Shown here piece by piece: positions 28,358 to 38,728 of a stretch of 64,000 nucleotides of DNA. The stretch is from Deltaproteobacteria bacterium. Its GTDB lineage: Bacteria; Desulfobacterota; Binatia; UTPRO1. The notes beneath the pieces were generated by a model. It was not told the origin of the DNA. It saw only the letters and a list, made by a program, of their open reading frames with translations, and ran no database searches. Within the stretch, counting starts at the first letter, position 1, and each line of letters begins with the position of its first letter. A program made the position numbers and the translations under genes. The DNA is taken from contig JACQEO010000040.1 in NCBI GenBank assembly GCA_016200545.1, forward strand, positions 39,088 to 103,087. The letters run 5' to 3'.

Positions 28358-28998
28358 ACGGCGCCGTACAGCCCGCGCTTCAGCGTGCCGTAGATCGTCC
28401 GGTCCTTGCCGGCGAGCGCAGCGGCGCGTTCGAGCGCGCGCGGCAGCACCTCCTCGCCCGCGACCGCCTCGTCGACGATCGCCTGCGCTTGCGCGGCGGC
28501 GCCGCCGACGCGGGCGCCGGTCAGGATCGTGTCGCGGAAGACCGACGGCGTGAGTCGGCAGCCGATGAGCGCCGTCATGCCGGGCGCGAGCGGGATCTGG
28601 ATGTCGACCTCCGGCAGACAGAAGAAGCCGCGGTCGGCGCGCATGACGCGGAAGTCGTGGGCGAGGGCGAGCATCGCGCCCGCCGCGAAGGCGTGCCCGT
28701 TGATCGCCGCCACCGTCGGGACGGGAAAGGTGAGCAGGCGTCCGAGGAAGCGCAGCAGATCGCCGACGAATGCGCCCGCCTCGTCACGCCCGTCGCCCGA
28801 CATCCACGCGAGGTCGAGGCCGTTCGAGTAGAACTTGTCCTCGCCAGTGGTGACGAGCGCCGCCGGTGGGCTCGACGCCTCGACGGTGTCGAGGGCGTCA
28901 TTCAACGCCTGGAGGGACGAGCGGTTGAAGCGGTTCTCGCCGGCGCGCATGGTGAGAACGAAGACGTCGCCGTCGCGGCGGAGATCAACGAGTGGCAT
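28324..28998 (-). CDS. Enoyl-CoA hydratase/isomerase family protein
   Basis: 224 residues, shorter than typical crotonases (about 260). Oxyanion-hole motifs are seen: KFYSNGLDLAWM near residue 55 and INGHAFAAGAMLALAHDF near 98, then CLPEVDIQIPLAPGM. The pattern and length are closest to delta3,delta2-enoyl-CoA isomerase type (ECI) proteins; specific reaction is not certain. Close to the acyl-CoA dehydrogenase but not in an operon with it. Upstream 28999-29285 holds no clear gene. Confidence 0.85.
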   Translation of the reverse strand: MPLVDLRRDGDVFVLTMRAGENRFNRSSLQALNDALDTVEASSPPAALVTTGEDKFYSNGLDLAWMSGDGRDEAGAFVGDLLRFLGRLLTFPVPTVAAINGHAFAAGAMLALAHDFRVMRADRGFFCLPEVDIQIPLAPGMTALIGCRLTPSVFRDTILTGARVGGAAAQAQAIVDEAVAGEEVLPRALERAAALAGKDRTIYGTLKRGLYGAVYEVLASGALT

Positions 28999-29285
28999 TG
29001 CCGCTCCTCTCTCGTCCGGCGCATCGTCGCCGCCGGACTGGTCAGGTGAGATTGCAGCCGGCTTCGTATCCCGGCCGCGGAGCTATCGCACGCGGGCGCG
29101 AGACCGCGACTCCCGGCCCCCGCCGCGCCGATGGCGAGCGTGGGAGATCGCCGTCGTCTTCTCACAGCCTCAATCTGGGTCCAACTCGGGCGCCTCTTCG
29201 GGTTCGAGCCACGGTTGCTCGTCCTCCTCCCTACCTTCATCGGCGGGAGGCGCGTCGGCAGGGCTACCGTCGGGCGGCCGCGCGC

Positions 29286-30757
29286 TCAGAAGCTCACCGT
29301 CCCTTCGAGGAACCCGTACGTGAGGTCTTGGTCGTGAGGAAAACCCTGACGGACGACACCCTGACCGAACGCGTGGGCGCAGTAGCCCTGCAGCTCGAGG
29401 TTGCGCGTGACCGTATAGGTCACCGTCGCCTCGACGACGTAGGCGGTTTCATGCGAGCCGCCTGCCGGCGTGCCGCCGAAGCCGAAGAAGTCGCGCTTGG
29501 TCGCGCCGCCGCCGAAGTACAAGAGGTCGCGTCCTTCGGTGACGCGCAGCCAGTGGAAGTCGAGCCGCGTGGCGAGCATCGCGAGCGGCCGTGTGAGGAG
29601 CTGCATCATCACGTCCTGATTGTTCATGAGGTTGTAGAAGGGCGTGAAGGCGTAGAGCCGCGACGTCGGCAGCATCTGGAAGAACGTGCCGTGATCGCCG
29701 TCGGTCGGGTTGTCGTCACCCGAGCTGCGAAAGAGCCCGACACGCAGCCAGGGCTTCGCCGTCAGGTTCGGTAGGCGATACCCCGCCTCGACGGCGTACG
29801 CCCAGCTGCGCTGATCGAGCGACTGCCAATCACCGACCTGGCCGGCCGCCCAGACGAGCCCGTCGGCCACGCCCGGACCGATCTCGTGGGCGTGCACCAG
29901 GTCGGCGCCGATCGTCTCGACGGTGATGTTGTCGTGATCGGCCTTCCGCGCCGCAAGCGGTCGGTTGTCCAAGACGACGACGTCACCGTTGCTCGGTCGC
30001 CCGTCGTGGTAGTGAATCCAGAACAGCCGCCCTTCGGTACCGGGCAGCTGCTCGTGATCCTTCATCATGAGCGACAGACCTCCGAGGTCGATTCCCATGT
30101 GACGCCCGGCGCTGATCTCGAAGCCTCCCGACGTCGGTACGAGATAGAAGCCGGTGAGATTCAGCGCCGTGCCGTCGATCGCCACGTGGGCGCCGTCGAA
30201 GCTCCGGCCGATGTGCGTGTAGTCGAACGGACCGATCAGCCGCTCGGAGATCCGAGTCTTGCGGATCCATTCGAGGCTGGGATTCTTCGACAGTGCTTCC
30301 TGACCGTCGAGGTAGCGGAAGCGTCCACCGAGCAGGCTGAAGCGCCAGTCCGCGCGTGTCGCCTCGGCCTGCAGCCAGCCTTGGCGCAGCCACCCCTGCT
30401 CCTGAAGGGTGCTGTTGGTGTTCTGGCGGTAGGTCCCGCCGACCCCGACGCCGTGCTCGGGGATGCCTTCGAGAATCGTGTGCTGGTATTGGAGGAATCC
30501 CGAGAGCCAGCGCCATTTGCCAGCGATCCCCACCTGGGTGCGATTGCCGAGGAAGTCGTAGTTGCTGTTGCCGTTCGGCGGAGCGGCCTCGAACCAATCG
30601 GCGAACTCGCCGCGCACGCGATTGCTCGCGCTCAGGGTGAAGGTCGAATCGCCGGGTCCCTTCGCGGTGAGCGGCGCGACCTCGAACCCGGCGACGCAAG
30701 ATCCCCACACCAGCGTGGCGCTCATGGTGATGACGCTGACCACGACATTTGATCGTC

Positions 30758-30761
<4 letters not shown>
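29286..30761 (-). CDS. Alginate-export-type outer membrane porin
   Basis: 491 residues. N-terminal signal peptide (about 25 residues, VVVSVITMSATLVWGSCVAG) then many alternating strands typical of a beta barrel (YTVTRNLELQGYCAHAFGQG) and a C-terminal aromatic residue (GTVSF). Similar to alginate_exp-family porins found in nitrate or chlorite operons. Its ATG overlaps the stop of the nitrate ABC ATPase gene by 4 bases, so it belongs to the nitrate operon and probably lets nitrate or nitrite through the outer membrane. This implies a Gram-negative envelope. Confidence 0.8.
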
Positions 30762-31588
<827 letters not shown>

Positions 31589-31593
31589 GACGT

Positions 31594-32388
31594 CTAGCCG
31601 GCCGCCCGCATGTGGGCTTCCGCCAGTCGGGCGAGAATCTCGCGGCGCACGCGCTGGTATTCGACCTGACGATTCAGCTCGCTGCTGACGCGCGGGCGCG
31701 GGAGAGCGACCGCGATGCCGTCGGCGAGCGTGTGACCGCCCGCGGGAGCGGGGACGAGGATATGGATACGGTCGGCGAGAAGGCAGGCCTCGTCGACGTC
31801 GTTGGTGATGAGGAGCATCGTCCGTCGATCGCTCGCCCAGATCCGCGCGAGCTCGTTCTGGAGCGTCGCTCGGGTGAGCGCGTCGAGCGCGCTGAAGGGC
31901 TCGTCGAGCAAGAGCACGCGCGGCTCGACCGCCAGCCCGCGCGCCACCGCGACGCGCTGCCGCATGCCGCCCGAGAGCTGCGCGGGGCGTTTCGCCGCCG
32001 CGTCCGTGAGGCCGACCAGCCGGACCCAATGCTCGGCGCGGGCGTGACGCGCCGCCGCCGACCAGTCGGATCGCGCCGCGTCGGCGGCGAGCTGCACGTT
32101 CTCAAGGACGGTCAGCCACGGGAGGAGCGAGTGGTTCTGGAACACGACACCGCGCTCCAGGCTCGGCGCGCGCACCGGCACACCGTCGAGCGCGATCTCG
32201 CCGCCGTCCGGCGGTAGCAGACCGGCGATGAGAGAAACGAGCGTCGTCTTGCCCGAGCCCGAGGCGCCGATGATCGCGACGAGCTCGCCTTCCGCGACCG
32301 CCAGATCGACGCCGGCCAGCACCGGCGTCGCGCCGTGCGAGCCGGCGAAGGCCTTCCGTACGCCGCGCAGCTCCAAGAACGCCGCCAT
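31594..32388 (-). CDS. nrtD: Nitrate-type ABC transporter ATPase
   Basis: 264 residues. Walker A GASGSGKTTLVSLIAGL near residue 40, Q-loop VVFQNHSLLPWLTVLENV, signature LSGGMRQRVAVARGL, Walker B RVLLLDEPFSALDALT, with the H-loop position reading ITNDVDEACLLAD: asparagine replaces the usual catalytic histidine. This suggests a degenerate ATP site, complemented by the second ATPase whose H-loop His is present. Lies 3 bases after nrtB. Confidence 0.88.
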   Translation of the reverse strand: MAAFLELRGVRKAFAGSHGATPVLAGVDLAVAEGELVAIIGASGSGKTTLVSLIAGLLPPDGGEIALDGVPVRAPSLERGVVFQNHSLLPWLTVLENVQLAADAARSDWSAAARHARAEHWVRLVGLTDAAAKRPAQLSGGMRQRVAVARGLAVEPRVLLLDEPFSALDALTRATLQNELARIWASDRRTMLLITNDVDEACLLADRIHILVPAPAGGHTLADGIAVALPRPRVSSELNRQVEYQRVRREILARLAEAHMRAAG

Positions 32389-32391
32389 GTG

Positions 32392-33165
32392 TCAGAGCCC
32401 GCGCACGCGCGTCTCGACCATGCCCATCAGGCGATCGAGCGCGAAGCCGATGAGCCCGATCGTGACGATCGAGAGCAGGATGTGGGAGTAGACGAGACTG
32501 TTGTACTCCTGCCAGAGGAAGCCGCCGATGCCGGGCGCGCCGGTCAGCATCTCCGAGGCGACGATCACCAGCCAGGCGAGGCCGAGCGAGAGCCGATAGC
32601 CGGTGAACACGTAGGGGAGTGTCGCCGGGATCACGATCTTGCGGAGCATGGTCATGGGCGAAAGCCGGAGGACGCGGCCGACGTTCAGGTACTCGACGTT
32701 GATCGAGCGTACGCCGACGGCGGTGTTCACCACCGTCGGCCACATCGCGCAGAGCGCGATCGTGAAGAGCGCGGCCGGCTCCGAGCGCTGGAAGATGATG
32801 AGCCCGAGCGGCAGCCAGGCGAGCGGAGAGATCGGCCGCATCACCTGGATGACCGGCTCGAACGCGCGGCGAAAGGTCGGGGACAGGCCGAGCAGGAATC
32901 CGAGCGGCGTGCCGATCGCGATCGCGAGGCTGAACCCCTTGGTCACGCGCCAGAGACTCAGCAACGCGAAACGGCCGATCCCCTGATTCATCTCGCCGTC
33001 CTTGAAGAAGGGTCGCAGCACGTACGGCTCCGACTCCTTCCACGTCCGCCATGGCGACGGCAGGTCGGGCGCCACGTGGCGCGATAGGACGGTCCAGACC
33101 GCGAGCACGGTCGCGATGCCCGCGAACGGGAGCAACAGGGTCGACAAGCTGCTGCGTCTGGTCAT
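32392..33165 (-). CDS. nrtB: Nitrate ABC transporter permease
   Basis: 257-residue inner-membrane protein with about six helices. Typical BPD_transp_1 EAA loop: the region SPMTMLRKIVIPATLPYVFT. Similar to NrtB/SsuC/TauC permeases. Start MTRRSSL has AGGAGG 10 bases upstream. Lies between nrtA (14-bp gap) and the first ATPase (3-bp gap). Confidence 0.88.
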   Translation of the reverse strand: MTRRSSLSTLLLPFAGIATVLAVWTVLSRHVAPDLPSPWRTWKESEPYVLRPFFKDGEMNQGIGRFALLSLWRVTKGFSLAIAIGTPLGFLLGLSPTFRRAFEPVIQVMRPISPLAWLPLGLIIFQRSEPAALFTIALCAMWPTVVNTAVGVRSINVEYLNVGRVLRLSPMTMLRKIVIPATLPYVFTGYRLSLGLAWLVIVASEMLTGAPGIGGFLWQEYNSLVYSHILLSIVTIGLIGFALDRLMGMVETRVRGL

Positions 33166-33179
33166 CGAGTGGGTCCTCC

Positions 33180-34433
33180 TCACGCCACGAGATTGTTGAT
33201 CGGGAAGCTCCGCGCGTAGCGCTCGGGCTCGGCTGGGTCGAAAACGGTGCCGTCGAAGAACGTCTCCTGCTTCGTGTCCCCGCTGGGAGCGTCGATGCTC
33301 ATCTCCTTGGCGACGGCGCGGAAGAGATCGGGGCGATGCACCTGCTCGACGATGCTGCGGTAGTCGACCTCGGGACCGACCATTCCCCAGCGCCGGAACT
33401 GGCTCAGCCACCACAGGCCGTGCGACTTCCACGGAAAGTTCGTCTGACGGTCGAAGAAGGTCATGTAGAGCGGGTCCTGCTCGCTGCGCCCGTCGCCGTA
33501 TTCGTACTTGCCGAGCAGCCGCCCGAGGATGGCCTCCTTCTCGGTGTTGATGTACTGCGGTCGGCTCACGACCTCGGCTACGTGCGGCCGATTTTCGAGC
33601 TGGTCGATGTACTGGCTGGCTTCGACGACGGCACGCATCACCGCCTTCACGGTGCGCGGGTTACGCTCGGCAAACTCGGCCGTGAAGGCGAGCACCTTCT
33701 CGGGGTGGTCGGGCCAAATCTTCTGCGTCGTCGTGACGGTGTAGCCGACACCGTCGGCAATCGCGCGTGCGTTCCAGGGTTCGCCGACGCAGAAGCCGTC
33801 CATCTTTCCCACCTTCATGTTGGTGACCATCTGCGGCGGGGGGATGGTGATGAGGGTCACGTCCTTGTCGGGATGGATGCCACCCGCACCGAGCCAGTAG
33901 CGCATCCACATGGCGTGCGTACCCGGAGGAAAGGTCATGGCGAAGGTCATCGGCTCGCCCGCGGCTTTGGCGGCGGCGGCGAGCGGCTTCAGATCCTGCG
34001 GCTGCTTCACACCTTTCTCGAGGAGCGCCTTCGTGAGCGTGATCGCCTGGCCGTTGTGGTTGAGCCCGAGCGGAATGATCATCGGTTTCTTCGGCGAACC
34101 CATGAGGCCCATGGTCGACGCGTAGGGCATCCCGTAGAGCATGTGGGTCGCCTGATTCTCGCCGAGCGTCAGTCGGTCGCGGATCACGGCCCACGAGGCT
34201 TCCTTCGAGATCGTCGACCGGATGCCGTACTTGGTGAAGAGCCCGAGCTCGTGCGCCATGACGATGGACGAGCAGTCGGTGAGGGCGATGATTCCGACGC
34301 GGACCTCCGGTGTCTCCGGTCCCTCGTTCGCCCAGGCTCCCCCGACCCAGCCCTTGGGCATGCCGGCCAGCAGCAGCGCCGCCGCCGAGCCGCCGAGGAA
34401 TCGGCGCCGGGTCAACGTCGTTCGTCCGTCCAT
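33180..34433 (-). CDS. nrtA: Periplasmic nitrate-binding protein (TAT-exported)
   Basis: About 417 residues. A twin-arginine signal (TTLTRRRFLGGSAAALLLAG) leads the mature nitrate-binding domain (NMT1/NrtA type). Recognisable blocks: ALTDCSSIVMAHELGLFTKYG, SWAVIRDRLTLGENQATHM, YGMPYASTMGLMGSP, NHNGQAITLTKALLEKG and KVGKMDGFCVGEPWNARAI. GAGGAGG lies in the end of the Rieske gene just upstream. NrtA recognises nitrate and nitrite and feeds NrtB. It is a component of the nitrate assimilation operon. Confidence 0.9.
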   Translation of the reverse strand: MDGRTTLTRRRFLGGSAAALLLAGMPKGWVGGAWANEGPETPEVRVGIIALTDCSSIVMAHELGLFTKYGIRSTISKEASWAVIRDRLTLGENQATHMLYGMPYASTMGLMGSPKKPMIIPLGLNHNGQAITLTKALLEKGVKQPQDLKPLAAAAKAAGEPMTFAMTFPPGTHAMWMRYWLGAGGIHPDKDVTLITIPPPQMVTNMKVGKMDGFCVGEPWNARAIADGVGYTVTTTQKIWPDHPEKVLAFTAEFAERNPRTVKAVMRAVVEASQYIDQLENRPHVAEVVSRPQYINTEKEAILGRLLGKYEYGDGRSEQDPLYMTFFDRQTNFPWKSHGLWWLSQFRRWGMVGPEVDYRSIVEQVHRPDLFRAVAKEMSIDAPSGDTKQETFFDGTVFDPAEPERYARSFPINNLVA

Positions 34434-34437
34434 CGTG

Positions 34438-34872
34438 TCAGTCCTCCTCATCTACGGTGATCGTGATCGGTCTGAGCCCGGTCCGCGGCGGGCCGAACAG
34501 CACCCCACCCGTGCGTGCGTCGAAGGCGGCCCCGTGACACGGACATTCGAAGCGCCCGTTCGCGGCCGCCCACACCACCGGGCAGCCGAGGTGCGGGCAG
34601 CGCCGATCAAAGGCGGCGACAGCGCCGTCGTTCAGGCGGACGACGAGGGCCTCACCACCGCCGCCGGCCACGACGCGGGCCTCGCCCGGCGCGAGATCGG
34701 CGACGGTAGCGGCCGCGATCGCCGTCGTGACCCCAGCGCGCGCGTCGCGACGACGCGCGAACCAGGCACCGCCTGACGCCAGCAGGGCTCCGGCGCCGAG
34801 CGCAGCGAGAAAACGGCGGCGATCGAGACGACGCTCGTCGCTGAGCGTCACGGGAAACGGCGGCGTCAGCAC
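34438..34872 (-). CDS. TAT-exported Rieske [2Fe-2S] protein
   Basis: 144 residues. A twin-arginine signal RRRFLAALGAGALLASGG precedes a Rieske domain with ligands CPHLGCPVVW and CPCHGAAFDARTG. It starts with GTG at 34872 (GAGGAGG 4 bases upstream), overlapping the stop of the ferredoxin gene. It is probably an electron carrier of the neighbouring nitrate reductase complex or a membrane-tethered partner on the outer face. The N-terminal part of the longer open frame is a shadow of the ferredoxin gene. Confidence 0.85.
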   Translation of the reverse strand: MLTPPFPVTLSDERRLDRRRFLAALGAGALLASGGAWFARRRDARAGVTTAIAAATVADLAPGEARVVAGGGGEALVVRLNDGAVAAFDRRCPHLGCPVVWAAANGRFECPCHGAAFDARTGGVLFGPPRTGLRPITITVDEED

Positions 34873-35468
34873 AGCGCCTCCTCGAGCTGTTGCTCGGCGG
34901 TCGAGCGCGACACGGTCGCGTCCGGCTCCAGGGTGACGGTACCGACGGAGAGCGGCACCATGAGATGGTTGCGGGTGTGGACGGTCTCGCCGCCGAAGAC
35001 GAAGTGGCTCTGCGGTCGGGAGCGGCGGAGGTCGGCGACCTCCTCTTGTGTGCCGTAGAAGAGCGCGCCCGACGGGCAGACGGTGGCGCACATCGGCTTT
35101 CGGCCGACGCTGGTGCGGTCGTAGCAGAGGTCGCATTTGCGCATGAGCGCCTGCGCCTCATGGATGATCGGGACGCCGAAAGGACACGCGAGCGCGCAGT
35201 TCCCGCAGCCGATGCAGCGCTCGGCGAGCGCCGACAGCACGATGCCCTCGGGGTCGATCTTGATGGCGTCGGCGGGACAGACGGCCGCGCACGCAGGTTC
35301 TGTGCAGTGCATGCACACCGTCGGAGCGGTCTGCACCGAGCTCGCGCGTTCGAGCCAATCGAGGTGGATCATCGACTCGCCGCCATGTCCCGGGCATTCG
35401 CTGCACGCCTCGACGCACGCGGTACAGCCGATGCAGCGGCTGGGATCGACGAAGAGCGTGCCGATCAC
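34866..35468 (-). CDS. 4Fe-4S ferredoxin subunit for nitrate reductase
   Basis: 200 residues with four cysteine clusters of the DmsB/NarH-like type. First: [19 protein letters not shown] near residue 12, then [35 protein letters not shown], and [21 protein letters not shown]. It should pass electrons between a membrane or soluble donor and the molybdopterin subunit directly upstream, with which it overlaps (GTGA). No TAT signal, so cytoplasmic. Confidence 0.87.
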   Translation of the reverse strand: MIGTLFVDPSRCIGCTACVEACSECPGHGGESMIHLDWLERASSVQTAPTVCMHCTEPACAAVCPADAIKIDPEGIVLSALAERCIGCGNCALACPFGVPIIHEAQALMRKCDLCYDRTSVGRKPMCATVCPSGALFYGTQEEVADLRRSRPQSHFVFGGETVHTRNHLMVPLSVGTVTLEPDATVSRSTAEQQLEEALC

Positions 35469-37648
35469 ACGCGCTCCACGGCCGGCAGCCGCTCGATGCG
35501 CACCGCCGCCACCTTGAACTCGGGGATTCCGGAGAGCGGGTCGTAGGCGCGCACCGTCAGGCGGTTCGCCGAGCGCCGGCCGGGCCAATGGTACGGGATG
35601 AAGACGGTGTCGGGCCGAATCGTCGCGACGACGTGCGCGAGGAGATCGACGGACCCGCGCCGGCTCGCGACCCGCACAGGGTCGCCGTCGGTGACGTCGA
35701 GCTCGGCCGCGAGTCGCGGGTGCATCTCGACGCGCGGCGCGGGGTAGAGGTCGACGAGCGGCCCGATGCGGCGCGTTTGCGTCCCGGTGAGGAACTGCGA
35801 CACCACCCGACCGGTGGTGAGGATGATCGGGTAGGCATCGTCGACCTCCTCGGCCGGCGGCCGATAGGCGACGGCGTGGAAGCGTGCCCGCCCGTCAGCG
35901 TGGTAGAAGCGGCCACCCTCGAAAAGCCGCGGCGTTCCCGGATGCGCTTCGTCGGGGCACGGCCAGAACACCCCCATCTTCTCGTCGATCTTCTCCCAGG
36001 TGATGCCGGAGTAGTCGGCGACGCTGCCGCGCGAGACGCGCCGCAGCTCCTCGAAGATCGCGCGTGACGAGTGGAAGTCGAAGAGCTCCGCGGCGCCGAA
36101 GCGATGCGCGAGGTCGCGGATGATCTCCCAGTCGCGACGCGCCTCGGCGGGCGGAGGCACCGCCTCGCGAATGTGCAGCACACGTCCTTCGACGCTCGTC
36201 ACCGTGCCCTCGTCCTCCTCCTGGAGCGACCCCGGCAGGACGAGATCGGCGTGGCGTGCGGTCTCGGAGAGAAAGAAGTCGATCGTAACGTAGAAATCGA
36301 GGCGTTCGAGCGCCTCGCGAGTGAAGGTCGCATCCGGCAGCGAGACCAGCGGATTGAAGCAGAGCGAGATGAGGCCGCGGATCTCGCCGCGATGGATCAT
36401 CTCGAGGATCTCGGGTGCCGTCGCGCCCTTGCGTGGGATCGCCGACTCGGGCACGCCCCACGCCGCCGCGACCGCGGCGCGGTGCTCCGGGTTCTCGACG
36501 TCGCGCGCGCCGGGAAGCTGATTGCAGCGTTGTCCTTGCTCGCGCGCGCCTTGGCCGTTGCCCTGACCGGTGATCGTCGCATAGCCGCAGCCGGCGCGGC
36601 CGATCTTGCCGGTCGCGAGCACGAGGTTGATGCAGGAGAGCACGTTCTCGACGCCCTTGGTGTGATGCTCGATGCCGCGGGAGTGGAGCAGCATCGTGCG
36701 CGGCGCTTGCGTCCATAGGACGGCCGCCTCCCGGATGCGGTGCGCCGGGATGCCCACCTCGCGCTCGACGGCCTCCGGGGCGTAGTCGCGCACCGCCTCC
36801 ATGACCTCGCTGAAGCCGCTGGTGTGCGCCTCGACGAACGCGTGATCGACACCGCCGAGACGGATCACCTCGTGGAGGATCGCGTTCAGGAGCGCCACGT
36901 CGCGGCCCGGGCGGATCGGCAGGTAGAGATCGGCGGTGCGCGCGATCGGGGTGAGGCGCGGGTCGACGACGACGAGCCGCGCCCCGCGGTCGCGCGCGCG
37001 CCAGATGTAATCGGTGGTGATCGGGCTGCACTCGGAGACGTTGGCGCCGAGCACGAGGATCAAGTCGGTGGCGGCGATGTCGGCCCACGGATTGGCGGCG
37101 CGATCGATGCCGAACGCCTTCAGATTCGCGGCGCCGGCGGCAACCATGCAGAGCCGGCCGTTGTAGTCGATGTGCCGGGTGCCGACGGCGAGGCGTGCGA
37201 ACTTCCCCATGAGGTACGCCTTCTCGTTGGTGAGCGAGGCGCCCGAAAGGACGGCGACGGCGTCGGGTCCGTGGTGCGCCTGAATGCGGCGCACGCGCTC
37301 CACGACCTGGTCGAGCGCCTCGTCCCACGGAATCGGCGCGAAGCCGTTGCCGGTGCGCACGAGCGGTTGGAGCAAGCGGTCGGGGTGGTTGTTCTGAAGG
37401 TAACGTTTGATGCCCTTGGGGCAGAGCTTCCCCTGGTTGAAGGGAAACTCCTCCCACGGCTCGACACCCACCACGCGCTCGTCCTTCACCAGGAGCTGGA
37501 CGCCGCACTGCTGGCCGCAGAAGCAGCAGTGTGTCTTCACCGCGCGGTCGGGGGTGCCGCGCGCGGCGAAGCCGCCGGGCGGCTCCCACGCGAGGTGCGG
37601 GCCGAATGCGGCGATGAGCGACGCCTCGTCGGCGGGTACGCACGCCAC
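35465..37648 (-). CDS. nasA: Molybdopterin nitrate reductase, assimilatory type
   Basis: 727 residues. The N-terminal 4Fe-4S motif [14 protein letters not shown] then GKLCPKG, the Mo-bis-MGD domains, the cysteine Mo-ligand candidate in [15 protein letters not shown], and the C-terminal molydop-binding domain ([16 protein letters not shown], then [16 protein letters not shown]). No TAT signal and no BFD [2Fe-2S] tail; the separate ferredoxin gene downstream is its partner. Between nirBD and nrtA this is the nitrate reductase of the operon. The same fold includes formate dehydrogenase; context decides. GTG start at 37648, 3 bases after the membrane protein's stop. Confidence 0.87.
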   Translation of the reverse strand: MACVPADEASLIAAFGPHLAWEPPGGFAARGTPDRAVKTHCCFCGQQCGVQLLVKDERVVGVEPWEEFPFNQGKLCPKGIKRYLQNNHPDRLLQPLVRTGNGFAPIPWDEALDQVVERVRRIQAHHGPDAVAVLSGASLTNEKAYLMGKFARLAVGTRHIDYNGRLCMVAAGAANLKAFGIDRAANPWADIAATDLILVLGANVSECSPITTDYIWRARDRGARLVVVDPRLTPIARTADLYLPIRPGRDVALLNAILHEVIRLGGVDHAFVEAHTSGFSEVMEAVRDYAPEAVEREVGIPAHRIREAAVLWTQAPRTMLLHSRGIEHHTKGVENVLSCINLVLATGKIGRAGCGYATITGQGNGQGAREQGQRCNQLPGARDVENPEHRAAVAAAWGVPESAIPRKGATAPEILEMIHRGEIRGLISLCFNPLVSLPDATFTREALERLDFYVTIDFFLSETARHADLVLPGSLQEEDEGTVTSVEGRVLHIREAVPPPAEARRDWEIIRDLAHRFGAAELFDFHSSRAIFEELRRVSRGSVADYSGITWEKIDEKMGVFWPCPDEAHPGTPRLFEGGRFYHADGRARFHAVAYRPPAEEVDDAYPIILTTGRVVSQFLTGTQTRRIGPLVDLYPAPRVEMHPRLAAELDVTDGDPVRVASRRGSVDLLAHVVATIRPDTVFIPYHWPGRRSANRLTVRAYDPLSGIPEFKVAAVRIERLPAVERV

Positions 37649-37651
37649 CGT

Positions 37652-38728
37652 TCAGGCGACCTTTCCGAATGTGTACGGACGCGCGTCGGGAACGCGCGCT
37701 TGTGGGCTCGTGTCGACGAGATCCGGATGGAAGCGCGCACCCAGGAGCCGCGCCTGCGCCGCAGCGGTGGACCGCCGCCGACAGGGTGGGCACTGCTGGA
37801 GGTGTCCGGCGAGGCGCGCTCCTCGCGCGGCAAGGAGCGCCTGCACCGCGGCGACCTGAACGCTCGGCGCGAGCCGTGCACCACACATACCGCACGCGCT
37901 CCACTCGGTGCTGGCGCGCACGACGCGAGCGCCGAGCTGCAACGGGCGGATCAGCACGTGCGCCAGCTTCGAGAACGGCAGCCCGACGAGGAGCACCACC
38001 ACCGCGGCTTCGTGAAGCAGCGAGACGGCCGGAAAGAGCTCGGCGTGGTTCCGGCTCGCCGGCAAGGCGAGCCCGGAGAGCGCGACGAAGAGCAGCAGCG
38101 CGAGCGGCAGGACATGGCCGGGATCGGTGACGCCGGGGAGCGCCCGCCTCCGCAGTCGCGCGGTGAGAAAATACGTCGCGCCGAACGCGACGGCGCCGCC
38201 GGCGAGAGCGAGCGCATGGAACGCCAGCCAGGCCGCGCCGCCGTCGAGGGCGAAGCGTCCGAGCACGATCCCGAGCACGACGGGCCGGTAGTGATCCTGG
38301 CCGTCGGCCGCGAAGTGTATCCACCCGAACACGAGCGGCACCGTGATCGCGAAGCTCGTGAGCGTTCCGAGCGAGAGTGCGAGGTGCGCGAGCCAACGCG
38401 TTCGACTGCGCGCGGCGATGAAGCGCTGCGTTCCCAGGTCGATCGCCGCCGCATGGAACACCGTCCGCGCGCGCCACGGGTCGCGCAGCGCCGTAAGCAG
38501 CGCGCGCCCGTAGAACGCCGACGGCAGCCGACGCCAGAACGCACTCACGCGCCAGGTCAGGGCGAAGGTCGCGACGATGGTCGCGCCGAGATAGCCGAGC
38601 AGTGCCGGATCGAGGTCGCGCCCGGCGCGCGAGCCGGCCCATACCGCGGCGACGACGAGCGCGGTCGCGAGCGTGGCGTCACGCAGCGCGACGCGGTGGA
38701 GCGCTGGTTCGGCGCCGTATCCGCTCAT
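37652..38728 (-). CDS. Membrane protein of the nitrate operon, function unknown
   Basis: 358 residues. About six hydrophobic segments in the first 280 residues, arranged like NarI or dihaem membrane anchors (histidine-containing helices, for example FALTWRVSAFW and GWIHFAADGQDHYRP), then a soluble tail with two cysteine pairs, SACGMCGARLAPS and QCPPCRRRS, that may bind a metal. It overlaps the nirBD stop (ATGA) and is followed directly by the nitrate reductase gene. It may deliver quinol electrons to the reductase through the 4Fe-4S subunit; that role is inference. Confidence 0.7.
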   Translation of the reverse strand: MSGYGAEPALHRVALRDATLATALVVAAVWAGSRAGRDLDPALLGYLGATIVATFALTWRVSAFWRRLPSAFYGRALLTALRDPWRARTVFHAAAIDLGTQRFIAARSRTRWLAHLALSLGTLTSFAITVPLVFGWIHFAADGQDHYRPVVLGIVLGRFALDGGAAWLAFHALALAGGAVAFGATYFLTARLRRRALPGVTDPGHVLPLALLLFVALSGLALPASRNHAELFPAVSLLHEAAVVVLLVGLPFSKLAHVLIRPLQLGARVVRASTEWSACGMCGARLAPSVQVAAVQALLAARGARLAGHLQQCPPCRRRSTAAAQARLLGARFHPDLVDTSPQARVPDARPYTFGKVA

